Shown in pieces: positions 1-6,754 of a stretch of 28,201 bases of DNA. Within the stretch, counting starts at the first letter, position 1. The number at the start of each line of letters is the position of its first letter. Below the pieces are notes generated by a model. That model made no database searches, was not told the origin of the DNA, and saw nothing but the letters and a program-made list of their open reading frames with translations. A program made the position numbers and the translations under genes. The stretch is from a virus, in the IMG/VR virus record IMGVR_UViG_3300035698_009858, positions 1 to 28,201 of that record; one strand, 5' to 3'.

Positions 1-318
1 ATTTTGAGAGCAATTGGGTTGTTAGTAAGTCGTTCATATTCTTCACAAACAGACTGAATCTCTTCTTTAGAAGGAGCAGAAGAGAGGATCATGCCGTCAA
101 AGCTGAAGACATGAGTCGTGTAGCCCAGCGTTTTGAAGATTTGTGACAGAGCAGCCACCTTCTCGGTCTCCATTGCGAAGAGGATGTGAGCCAATTTCTT
201 GCCCCATGCGGCTACTTGTCTATAAGGCAGAGAGGCGGTCTGGGGAATCTTGTTTGCGTATTTTTTGATGATGTTCTGTACGTTCTTCAATTCAGAGATT
301 GTCTGCTTTGCACCAAAA
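1..318. repeat. Left copy of terminal overlap repeat
   Basis: Seen directly: these 318 bases match 27884-28201 in the same orientation with 11 mismatches and no gap. Mismatches lie at 53-57, 59, 63, 68, 69, 152 and 209. The match starts at the first base and runs to the last base of the window, which is what a circular or terminally redundant genome gives. A true identical direct terminal repeat would show no differences, so the two ends probably come from different variants of the phage. It covers the 3' part of the TV-Pol-like gene. A real gene duplication is possible but would not normally reach both window ends on one diagonal. Confidence 0.85.
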
Positions 319-1052
319 ATGAGAGCCAAGAACTGTGTCTTTGTGATTCCCATCTCTAAGAGGATGCCTTTGCTGTTGACGTATTCTTCAATAAGAGCGA
401 TGTCTTCATCATCCGCACCGATTCTCTTCAACCAAACAATCAAGTCAGTAGGAACGGAGTTCACGACATCAACATCAGCATAACCGCTGTCACCAAAGAT
501 GATGCTTCTGTATTCCTTCTTCAGTCCTTGAATTGATGGTCCCATTGCAAATAGACGACAACGACCGTTGCTCGTGTCATAGCGTTCGTAGAGGATGTCG
601 TCCTTGATGTTGCGAGCCAGCTCAAGAATAATCGCTGAACCTGCAATGTCACCCATCTTGCGAGCCTTCTTCAGTGCCTTGCGAAAGAGAGCTGGATTGA
701 CTGGAATCGCCTTTTCTATGACTGATTTGCCTGAACGACGTCGGGTGTCAATAACGTCTTCGACCTTGATGTCTTGTAGTAGAGAGTTGATGTACTGCTC
801 AGCACCTTCACGAACGCCGTACATGCGAGTGAAAGAGAAATCAGACTGGAACTTGTGCTCATCATCAATAACGTAGAAGAGCGCTTCAAAGATTTCTTTG
901 TCACCAAGGTGTCGAATGCATGAACGAGCATTGACTGAGTCTGCTTTGTCGTTGAGCTTATGAGCTTTGCGACTAGCCAATACAGTCGAAGCCTTGACAA
1001 CTGTTACATCATCAAGGCTTCGAAGAATGTTTGTTGTGGAAAGTGTGAGCAT
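1..1052 (-). CDS. TV-Pol / superfamily-A-like polymerase, 3' end cut by window edge
   Basis: Likely the phage replication polymerase. My translation from ATG at 1052-1050 (GGGAG upstream) is open to base 1; joined to the right end of the window it becomes 355 residues. Three spaced motifs resemble superfamily-A polymerase motifs. Motif A-like YADVDVVNSVP spans residues 191-201 (acidic D193, D195, then N198 and P201). Motif B-like KTQFLALIFGAK spans 238-249. Motif C-like FSFDGMIL spans 316-323 (D319). This D-x2-N-x2-P, K...FGa, FDG pattern is what I recall for TV-Pol, the compact family described from mobile elements, phages and the Sputnik virophage and suggested to have both primase and polymerase activity. 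No 3'-5' exonuclease domain fits in this length. The N-terminal 185 residues are unrecognised. It heads a minus-strand cluster that includes the lysis genes. The motif reading is by eye, so family membership is an inference. Confidence 0.5.
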   Translation of the reverse strand, partial: MLTLSTTNILRSLDDVTVVKASTVLASRKAHKLNDKADSVNARSCIRHLGDKEIFEALFYVIDDEHKFQSDFSFTRMYGVREGAEQYINSLLQDIKVEDVIDTRRRSGKSVIEKAIPVNPALFRKALKKARKMGDIAGSAIILELARNIKDDILYERYDTSNGRCRLFAMGPSIQGLKKEYRSIIFGDSGYADVDVVNSVPTDLIVWLKRIGADDEDIALIEEYVNSKGILLEMGITKTQFLALIFGAKQTISELKNVQNIIKKYANKIPQTASLPYRQVAAWGKKLAHILFAMETEKVAALSQIFKTLGYTTHVFSFDGMILSSAPSKEEIQSVCEEYERLTNNPIALK

Positions 1053-1242
1053 CGACTTTCTCCCGTTGGGCTGGCGGCAACGGTACCAGCCGATGCTCCT
1101 ATAGATTATATATGGCCTAGCACTCTAAGTTATGAAATTTTGTGCTTTTATTTGCATTTGTACATGCGTTCAATTTGCATCAGAAGAGAATAAAAGCGCT
1201 CTCTATGTATGCGAATATTTGCTCAACTTCCTATTTAGCAAC
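1053..1242. promoter_or_regulatory. Divergent intergenic region with TATA-rich core
   Basis: This gap separates the minus-strand polymerase-like gene from the plus-strand nuclease-like gene and so must hold the signals for at least one of them. An AT-rich stretch, TATAGATTATATATGG, lies at 1100-1115. A loosely similar TATAG...ATATATA stretch occurs at 8869-8883 ahead of the coat gene. No convincing -35/-10 pair could be assigned. An alternative in-frame ATG for the nuclease gene sits at 1132 without a ribosome binding site. Confidence 0.3.
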
Positions 1243-1866
1243 ATGACCAAAAACAAGTTCGCCTCTGATCTCAACCGAAGCCGCCCATCTGTCAACCTGA
1301 CTGCTAAGAATCTGTGTCGCTTAGGTTATGTAGCGCGCGTAGACGAAACTGAACCAGACCTCGGTCGCCACGACCCTGACATTTATACACAGAAATATGG
1401 CTTCGAAGTCAAGGAAGACAAACTTTCAGAAAAGCCTGCGTATGCATCACCCATCATCAAGGGTAAGCACTGCATCTTCTTTGAGAGAGCAGCATTGACT
1501 GACGGCAGTCGAGACGGCTCCGACTTCGTCGTCTATTATGATTGGTCGCCTGATTCCCAGGGTGTGCATGTCCTTCACATCAAGACATTGCTCAAAGAAC
1601 TCCCTGATCTCAGCGGCACCTGGAAATGCGGAAATGCTGGAGATGCACGCTACAGACGTGGCGACTCCAATCCTGGCTGGGTGGTTCCCATTGCTCTGCT
1701 TGATGGACTTCGAGGCAACGTCACACATGCATTAGTAGACGCTGAATGGGTGTCATCATGGACAGAATTAAAGTCTGAACTGAAGCAAAAAGATGCTGCA
1801 CGCAGACGTCGAGAGCATAAAGAACTAGCTCCTCTCAGGTCTGCCTATGCTCGGATGCGAAGTTGA
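1243..1866 (+). CDS. Probable PD-(D/E)XK-fold endonuclease
   Basis: The product is 207 residues from the ATG at 1243. The frame stays open back to an ATG at 1132, but neither start has a strong Shine-Dalgarno site, so the N-terminus is uncertain. The segment HDPDIYTQKYGFEVKED (residues 43-59) has the core of the PD-(D/E)XK nuclease fold: P45-D46, eight residues, then E55-V-K57. It is followed by FFERAALTDGSRDGSDFVVY (79-98), which mirrors the conserved strand-loop-strand seen after the catalytic site in phage endonucleases and resolvases. The C-terminal 40 residues are highly charged and rich in Arg and Lys. Its role could be Holliday-junction resolution, host DNA breakdown or restriction-like cleavage; the sequence does not decide. 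It converges with the small minus-strand gene ending at 1916. Confidence 0.45.
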   Translation: MTKNKFASDLNRSRPSVNLTAKNLCRLGYVARVDETEPDLGRHDPDIYTQKYGFEVKEDKLSEKPAYASPIIKGKHCIFFERAALTDGSRDGSDFVVYYDWSPDSQGVHVLHIKTLLKELPDLSGTWKCGNAGDARYRRGDSNPGWVVPIALLDGLRGNVTHALVDAEWVSSWTELKSELKQKDAARRRREHKELAPLRSAYARMRS

Positions 1867-1915
1867 CCGTTCGTTTAACTTTCAATCACCAGTGAATCTA
1901 CAGTCAAAAAAACTC

Positions 1916-2083
1916 TCATTTAATCCCGAGAACAGACGGACCAGAAGAGAATCGCGTGTTGACATATTCAACAAAATCTTCATCTGACATGGGCGTCCAT
2001 CGAGCCCTCCGTTGACCATCACAGCAGCAGTCTGGGTCGGCGAAGAAATCCTGTTCAATGTCGTCGAATATATTAGCTTTCAT
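1916..2083 (-). CDS. Small acidic hypothetical protein, probable frame break at its start
   Basis: No family recognised. From the ATG at 2083 the product is 55 residues, acidic, with a run of three cysteines (DPDCCCDG). That ATG has no good ribosome binding site. A strong one (AGGAG, 7-base spacing) lies before another ATG at 2115, whose frame stops after six codons at a T6 tract (2098-2103) followed by AA. Adding one T, or a -1 slip on TTT before the stop, would join that start to this frame and add about 11 residues. The real start is therefore probably 2115, with a homopolymer indel or ribosomal slip. Function unknown; it lies among accessory genes. Confidence 0.5.
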   Translation of the reverse strand: MKANIFDDIEQDFFADPDCCCDGQRRARWTPMSDEDFVEYVNTRFSSGPSVLGIK

Positions 2084-2133
2084 CTTGGTCGACGTTAAAA
2101 AAGAGAGGTGAGCATCTTGTTTCTCCTGGGTGG

Positions 2134-2155
2134 TTGCAATGCTTAGCATTGACAA
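2134..2155. promoter_or_regulatory. Dyad in divergent gap, possible operator
   Basis: CAATGC-TTA-GCATTG (2137-2151) is a perfect 6-bp inverted repeat, extended to 9 bp with one bulged A. It lies between the minus-strand start at 2115/2083 and the plus-strand zinc-knuckle gene. An exact TTGACA (2149-2154) overlaps its right arm in the plus direction, but no good -10 hexamer sits 16-18 bases downstream. It could be an operator or an mRNA hairpin; evidence is positional only. Confidence 0.3.
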
Positions 2156-2223
2156 TTCTATTACATGCGGGTTGCAAATTGCACGTGCCGCAGTTTAAAA
2201 CTAAATCCGGAAACATCAAAATC

Positions 2224-2250
2224 TGTTCGCATTGCGGTGTTCGCATTGCG
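2224..2250 (+). repeat. 14-bp tandem duplication disrupting zinc-knuckle gene
   Basis: TGTTCGCATTGCG occurs at 2224-2236 and again at 2238-2250, a period of 14 bases. Because 14 is not a multiple of three, it shifts the frame inside the zinc-knuckle coding sequence, right at the CSHC motif. Confidence 0.85.
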
Positions 2251-2331
2251 AAAACAATGGTCACACGAAAGGTAAGTGCCCAGTACCTAGAAGTTCTTCT
2301 GAACCATCTGAGATTGAATCTAAGCAGCTAC

Positions 2332-2367
2332 GAGAACTCGCTTGGGTGGTTAATCATGCCGAGTTCT
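2332..2367. repeat. Dispersed hairpin element, copy 1
   Basis: An inverted pair AGAACTCG / CGAGTTCT (2333-2340 and 2360-2367) encloses a loop, and 2345-2367 is identical over 23 bases to 23902-23924. Weaker similarity continues downstream (TAGAATT, then a T/A-rich run). Here it lies inside the 3' part of the broken zinc-knuckle gene, where the shared bases encode VVNHAEF. The left arm differs by one base in length from copy 2, so the reading frames of the two left arms differ. That argues for conservation as DNA or RNA, or for a decayed duplication. Confidence 0.7.
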
Positions 2368-2395
2368 TTCGCGTCCTAGAATTAATCTGTCAGAT

Positions 2396-2641
2396 TTAAT
2401 CTGGCATCACCACATCAGACAACAGGTCGATGCAATCGTTCAGCTCATCCAAGCTCTCGCTGTTTTGGTGAACGAATCGAGACATCTTGTCCCATGCTTC
2501 TTGAGGAGCTTCTCCGTCTTGCTCAATCCAGCGGAAGTATTCGAGCGCCTCGTCTAGAGCATAGTTGTTCTTCAGCATGTCTTCAAGACAGGAGATGAGC
2601 ATCTCGGTGTCAGCATAAATTAGGTCGGTGTCTTTAATCAT
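2396..2641 (-). CDS. Hypothetical acidic helical protein
   Basis: The product is 81 residues from the ATG at 2641, strongly acidic and predicted mostly helical, ending LLSDVVMPD. I recognise no family. The ATG overlaps the stop of the upstream gene by 8 bases, and AAGGA just before it serves as the ribosome binding site, so the two are translationally coupled. An in-frame start further upstream (2686) would overlap the neighbour more and is less likely. Its stop overlaps that of the convergent zinc-knuckle gene. A role as a small host-takeover protein is possible but unsupported. Confidence 0.6.
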   Translation of the reverse strand: MIKDTDLIYADTEMLISCLEDMLKNNYALDEALEYFRWIEQDGEAPQEAWDKMSRFVHQNSESLDELNDCIDLLSDVVMPD

Positions 2642-3230
2642 TGTCCTTGTCCGTTCTGAATAGCTGGTAGCTTTGTACTCCAGCATGTACTCTTATTCTT
2701 CTGAGCATAGTGTGTTTGCGGGTATAAAAGGTTTGCTTATTGGGCGTCGTCCCTGGTTCCCAAGGAGCGTATTCCCAGACTGATCTTACGCCTGGTCTCA
2801 GCTCTCCATCTACTCTTAGTTGTTCTTTAGTAGGTAGGATGTTGAACATGGTGAGAACAATGTATTTGTCGAAAGGAGTAGCACTATGTCTCAACCACTC
2901 AGCTAACGACTCGATCGGATCCGTTATGTCTGGTATGTGAATCCATTTGTCTTCGAGCCAGTGAACAAACATGCTCTTAACGATGGAGTGCCAAATTTTC
3001 GTCTTCTCTATAGTGCTGTCGATTGATTCAATCTGTTTCAACCGTTCAGCATAGAATGTAGCACTGGCTAAACTTAGATTCTCTCTCTGAGTAGAACCCT
3101 GAAAGAGCTGACCAATCTTCTCGTGGAACATCGCGAACTCCTTCGCGTCCGATCTGTTCAGGTGTCGAGAGTAAGACCCAGCAACACCGCCATAGCGACT
3201 TAGTAGAATAGCTAATCGTTCTTTTGTCAA
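2634..3230 (-). CDS. Hypothetical protein, first gene of minus-strand pair
   Basis: The product is 198 residues if translation starts at the TTG at 3230, which has AAGGAAG at proper spacing. A GTG at 3248 would add six residues but has no binding site. The N-terminus is basic and helical (MTKERLAILLSRYGG), the middle is rich in aromatic residues (FVHWLEDKWIHIPD), and the C-terminus is basic (KHTMLRRIRVH). It has no recognisable domain. It diverges from the terminase genes across a 14-bp palindrome and is coupled to the 81-residue gene. Its position beside packaging genes suggests an early or regulatory role, but this is speculative. Confidence 0.6.
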   Translation of the reverse strand: MTKERLAILLSRYGGVAGSYSRHLNRSDAKEFAMFHEKIGQLFQGSTQRENLSLASATFYAERLKQIESIDSTIEKTKIWHSIVKSMFVHWLEDKWIHIPDITDPIESLAEWLRHSATPFDKYIVLTMFNILPTKEQLRVDGELRPGVRSVWEYAPWEPGTTPNKQTFYTRKHTMLRRIRVHAGVQSYQLFRTDKDND

Positions 3231-3255
3231 CGTTGCTTCCTTTTGCACCGAGTAA

Positions 3256-3269
3256 TGTATACGTATACA
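3256..3269. promoter_or_regulatory. 14-bp perfect palindrome in divergent promoter gap
   Basis: TGTATACGTATACA is a perfect palindrome centred between the divergently transcribed 198-residue gene and the terminase operon. A TTGCAC (3243-3248) and a TATACA (3264-3269) 15 bases apart could form a plus-strand promoter overlapping it. Such placement is typical of an operator for a dimeric DNA-binding protein. No other copy was noticed in the window. Confidence 0.45.
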
Positions 3270-3293
3270 ACATGCAGAACTGGAGGACCATTT

Positions 3294-3554
3294 ATGTCAA
3301 CAATCGTTAAGTCAACTGGGCGCAAGCCTAGCAAAGCTGCACTGAAGAGAGCCATTAAAACACGTGACATTACCGAGTTTATGTGGGAACTCCTTCAGTA
3401 TGGCATCACTGTATTCGACACAAACAACTCAGCCATGACAATCAAGGACGTTCTCGAAATCGTCAAGGAGATCAACAAGGCTACGCCAACTGGTGATGGT
3501 ATTCCTAAGCAGACAGACGAGCAGCTAGAATCTTGGGTGGCTGGTGAAGAATAG
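3294..3554 (+). CDS. Probable terminase small subunit
   Basis: The product is 86 residues from the ATG at 3294, preceded by GGAGG. Small terminase subunits recognise phage DNA and stimulate the large subunit's motor. The N-terminus is basic with a helical KPSKAALKRAI segment that could bind DNA, and the tail is acidic. It ends directly against the large terminase start (TAGATG). The assignment rests mainly on position and size; it is short for the family (usually 120-200 residues), and no clear helix-turn-helix is visible. It could instead be another small packaging-region protein. Confidence 0.5.
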   Translation: MSTIVKSTGRKPSKAALKRAIKTRDITEFMWELLQYGITVFDTNNSAMTIKDVLEIVKEINKATPTGDGIPKQTDEQLESWVAGEE

Positions 3555-5057
3555 ATGAAGCGTGCACTCCCTAAGAGAATTCAAGACATTCTTGATGACG
3601 GCCTTGCCTTCATCTCACGCCTGAAGATTGTCAACAAAGAAGGAAAACTAGTTCCACTCAGGCCCAATGCTGAGCAGCTTAAGATGTTTGAGTTGCTCGA
3701 GACTGGAGAGGACGCAGTCTTCGGGAAGCCCCGACAAATCGGATCCTCTACCTTCATGTCAGCGTACCTATTCTGGAAATGGCTGACAGCAACAGATCCT
3801 GTCAACATCGCCATCCTGTCCAAAGACTGGGACTCTACGCTACACATCTTCGGAATGTGGAGGACGTTCTATGAGAATCTACCAGTGCCGCTACGCTTTA
3901 AACTCGACAAATGCAACCAAACAATTATGCGAATCGCTGGTACCCAGGCTACCGTTCGTGCCATCTCTTCCAAGAAGCCAGGTGCACTGCGGTCCTACAC
4001 ACAGACGTTCGTGCATCTCTCGGAGCTCGCCTTCACCGACAATCCCGAAGAAGTTCTCAGTACAGCTTATGCTGCTCTGAACGGGAATCAGCTTATTGTC
4101 GAGAGTACAGCCAATTTCTACAACGATGCAGTTCATCAGCTAATCATGAAGGCAGAGAGAGGAGAAGCTGCACTGAATCACACCTTCTTCTCATGGACAG
4201 AACACGAAGAGTACACTTCAGATGTGCCTGATTCATTCACAATGACTAAGCATGAGACGTCTCTTGGTTACACACCAGGACAGATTGCATGGCGTCGACT
4301 ACAGATTCAGAAGCATGGTCTAATCAAGTTCCAACGGGAATACCCAACGAGTGTAGAGGAAGCGTATGCTCAGACAGGTAACAGCTACTTCACACCTGAT
4401 GACCTTGAGAAGCTCACGATCATGCGTGTCGAACCTAAGCCGAAGATTTATTTGGCTGCTCCTGAAAAGGGTGAGTCATATGCCATCGGCTGTGATGTAG
4501 CCAGTGGTCGAGGTGGTGACTACTCTACAATTCTAGCTCTGAGCAAGGCATCGTACCAACCTGTTGCACTCTTTAAGAGCAACACGATTTCACCTGAGAT
4601 GTTTGCTCGTGTGATTCAGGAGTACTCAGCCAAGTATAATGACGCAAAAGTTCTTGTCGAGAGCAACAACTGGGGTCTTCCTGTCTTGAATGAGCTACGC
4701 AATCTAGGGTTCACGAATCTGTGGAAAGACGACAAGGGTCGTGATTGGGAAACAAACTCCAAGACTAAGCTGCTAATGTTCGAAGAACTACGTCAGGCTC
4801 TGAGAGAAGGAGTCATCCACCAACTCGACAACATCACACTTGGAGAACTGAGAAGCTACGTTCTGGACAGCAAGGGATTGGCACCTCACGTGCCGCCCAA
4901 TCTTCCACATCATGGTGACCTACCAATCGCTCTCGCTCTCGCTTACCAATGCCTCAAAACCGTTCGTCAAAATACACGTCATCTTCCAGACTGGATTCAT
5001 CAACAACGTGCAGCAGCTATTAAGAAAAACGGACCTGGAATGGGCAGACGCTACTAG
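3555..5057 (+). CDS. terL: Terminase large subunit
   Basis: This is the ATP-driven DNA packaging motor with headful or site-specific nuclease. The 500-residue length is normal. ATPase motifs are a Walker A-like GKPRQIGSST (57-66), a Walker B-like TFVHLSE (151-157, E157 catalytic) and the coupling motif VESTAN (182-187). The RNase H-like nuclease domain shows D314 in CDVASGRGGDYST, E369 in VLVESNNWG and D455 in HHGDLPIA, the expected three metal-binding acids. The start codon follows the previous stop immediately, with GGTGAAG upstream. It works with the portal encoded just downstream. All key residues are present, so it should be functional. Confidence 0.93.
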   Translation: MKRALPKRIQDILDDGLAFISRLKIVNKEGKLVPLRPNAEQLKMFELLETGEDAVFGKPRQIGSSTFMSAYLFWKWLTATDPVNIAILSKDWDSTLHIFGMWRTFYENLPVPLRFKLDKCNQTIMRIAGTQATVRAISSKKPGALRSYTQTFVHLSELAFTDNPEEVLSTAYAALNGNQLIVESTANFYNDAVHQLIMKAERGEAALNHTFFSWTEHEEYTSDVPDSFTMTKHETSLGYTPGQIAWRRLQIQKHGLIKFQREYPTSVEEAYAQTGNSYFTPDDLEKLTIMRVEPKPKIYLAAPEKGESYAIGCDVASGRGGDYSTILALSKASYQPVALFKSNTISPEMFARVIQEYSAKYNDAKVLVESNNWGLPVLNELRNLGFTNLWKDDKGRDWETNSKTKLLMFEELRQALREGVIHQLDNITLGELRSYVLDSKGLAPHVPPNLPHHGDLPIALALAYQCLKTVRQNTRHLPDWIHQQRAAAIKKNGPGMGRRY

Positions 5058-5069
5058 CCTATGTATAAT
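5041..5069 (+). promoter_or_regulatory. Candidate sigma70-type promoter for portal operon
   Basis: A perfect TATAAT (5064-5069) lies 17 bases after TGGGCA (5041-5046, four of six matches to the consensus -35), 41 bases before the portal start. It overlaps the end of the terminase gene. It suggests that a host-type RNA polymerase transcribes the structural genes, consistent with no phage RNA polymerase being seen. Confidence 0.4.
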
Positions 5070-5109
5070 CTCTCTGCTACAGCATACGTCTTAAGAAATC
5101 GGAGACACA

Positions 5110-6753
5110 ATGAGCAACCCTTCATCAATTAAACTAGTACGCGCTGCTCTCGAAGAGCACACCCATTTTTGGGACAAACTACGCCCGGACATGGAACGAC
5201 TAAACAACATGTACACGTCTCAGTTCTGGAAGTCAGAACCATGGTCTGACAGCATGATCCGACTCGAGCTTCCTGAAGGCTACGCTTTCATCGAAGGCTA
5301 CGTCGCATCTCTGTTTAGCAAGGCGCCTGCTGTGTCTGTTAGTTCAGACATTACTAGTGAGGGCGACGCTGACATTACGCGTGAAGTCGTTGACAGATTC
5401 CTATATGACACTCACAAAGAGTGCGAAGCAGCTACACGACAGGCTCTAATCTATACTCATTCGTTCCTTAAGCTTGCACCTCGTGTTTCTGACAACATCC
5501 TCGACATGATTGCACTGAGAGCTATTCCTCCCTGGGAAGTAATCCTTGACCGAGGAGCGATTCGCTTTGAAGACCAGCGCTTCACGGGCCATGTCTATTA
5601 CATGCCAATCTCTGATGCCAAGTCACGATGGGGTAGCAAGCGCTTCAAGGGAATCCCGAAGGAAGACTTCCTCAACAAGGCAGACAACAAGGGCTCGAGT
5701 ATTCCCAATGAGTTCCTATACATTCAGGTCGTCGAATTCTATAACATCACTGATGATGAGCTCTACTTCTGGTCGCCTCAATTCAAAAACGGTGATGATC
5801 TGCTAGAGAAGCTACCGATTCCTGTTCGCACTCATGATGACAAGCCTCTCCCTGCCCTGGCTCCCCTTTACTACGTGAGAAAGCCAGCGATTCCACTTGA
5901 GGGTCTGAGTTCGCTTGAACGTCAGTACGACATGTACAAAGAGAAGAATATTATTCGTTCGTTCTGGGCTAACTCCATTCGTGCTGACACTCGTAAGTAC
6001 TTGTACAAAGAGGGTTCCTTCGACGCTGAGCAGCGGGCTAAGCTCAGTTCTGGTGTTGAACAAGAACTGATTGGCGTAGACGAAGAGAGTCTAGATGGAC
6101 TGATCCTCCCTGTTCCCAACACATCAATCTCTTCCAATCACGACCGTTATATGGCGCGCATCGATGATGACCTTGCCAAGGGCTCAGTCATGGCGCCATT
6201 CACTCGAGGAGAAGGCACAAAGGGAGCAACAGCAACCGAAATCCGTGCCATGTACGCTTACTCATCTTCAGAAATCGGTCGTCTCGCTCGTGAGCGTGAT
6301 GCAATGATTGAGAAGGTAGCAGAAATCTATACGAGAATGCTCGTTACTCTCATTGAGGACGAGGACGAACGTATGACGATTATAGTTGGAGGGAAACCAG
6401 AGTTTCTGACGATTGCTAAGCTAGACGGTAAGTTCAAGTTCCAAGCACTCGACATGGCGTCCACGCCTCTTGCCGAAGAGATGAAGCAAAGGAGCTTCCT
6501 TGAGCTGATTCCAGTACTGTCTAATCTCGGAATCACTAAGGACCAGATTAGAGAGCATCTTGTTTCTCTCTTTAGTGATGTCTTGCCAGCTTCTTGGGCT
6601 GAGGCCGTTGTCCCAGAACCACAGCCAGGCGCTCCTGCTGTAGGCCCAGAAACATTGAGAACTCCTGCTGCGTTACCACCTGAGCTGAGTTCTCAGGGTC
6701 CCCAGATTGGCAAAGACGGCCTCCCTATAATCCCTAATCCTGGAGAGCTCTAA
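5110..6753 (+). CDS. Portal protein
   Basis: The dodecameric portal sits at one capsid vertex and carries DNA in and out. The product is 547 residues, starting at an ATG with GGAGA upstream, right after the large terminase. The N-terminal part (FWDKLRPDMERLNNMY, then SLFSKAP) and the central segment GEGTKGATATEIRAMYAYSS, followed by a long helix with ARERDAMIEKVAEIYTRML, follow the pattern of podovirus/P22-like portal proteins, whose stem helices follow a TATEI-type motif. The C-terminus is rich in proline and glycine (about the last 50 residues), which is common in portal barrels or tails. Family call by order, size and this motif. Confidence 0.82.
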   Translation: MSNPSSIKLVRAALEEHTHFWDKLRPDMERLNNMYTSQFWKSEPWSDSMIRLELPEGYAFIEGYVASLFSKAPAVSVSSDITSEGDADITREVVDRFLYDTHKECEAATRQALIYTHSFLKLAPRVSDNILDMIALRAIPPWEVILDRGAIRFEDQRFTGHVYYMPISDAKSRWGSKRFKGIPKEDFLNKADNKGSSIPNEFLYIQVVEFYNITDDELYFWSPQFKNGDDLLEKLPIPVRTHDDKPLPALAPLYYVRKPAIPLEGLSSLERQYDMYKEKNIIRSFWANSIRADTRKYLYKEGSFDAEQRAKLSSGVEQELIGVDEESLDGLILPVPNTSISSNHDRYMARIDDDLAKGSVMAPFTRGEGTKGATATEIRAMYAYSSSEIGRLARERDAMIEKVAEIYTRMLVTLIEDEDERMTIIVGGKPEFLTIAKLDGKFKFQALDMASTPLAEEMKQRSFLELIPVLSNLGITKDQIREHLVSLFSDVLPASWAEAVVPEPQPGAPAVGPETLRTPAALPPELSSQGPQIGKDGLPIIPNPGEL

Positions 6754-6754
6754 G

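Larger units (their letters stand above)
2185..2399 (+). pseudogene. Zinc-knuckle (CCHC) protein gene broken by 14-bp tandem duplication
   Basis: Read from GTG 2185 (or from an in-frame ATG at 2134), the frame reaches ICSHCG and then leaves the expected sequence. The cause is a 14-base tandem duplication at 2224-2250, with TGTTCGCATTGCG present twice. Removing one copy restores a single frame to the TAA at 2397-2399. It encodes about 66 residues from the GTG with CSHCENNGHTKGKC, a C-x2-C-x4-H-x4-C zinc knuckle, then a Ser/Glu linker and a helical tail ending LELICQI. Zinc knuckles bind single-stranded nucleic acid, so the intact protein may have been a nucleic-acid-binding accessory factor. 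The stop overlaps that of the convergent minus gene by two bases. The break could be a real mutation, a variant, or a sequencing artefact. No clear ribosome binding site precedes the GTG. Confidence 0.55.

Noticed and set aside
1-318. Simple identical direct terminal repeat as in T7-like phages
   Set aside because: The copies differ at 11 positions, whereas replicated terminal repeats stay identical; variant-mixed circular assembly fits better.
2263-2275. AAAGGTAAGT resembling a splice donor next to the zinc-knuckle frame shift
   Set aside because: The phage context is bacterial and no intron structure is present; the frame change is fully explained by the 14-base tandem duplication.
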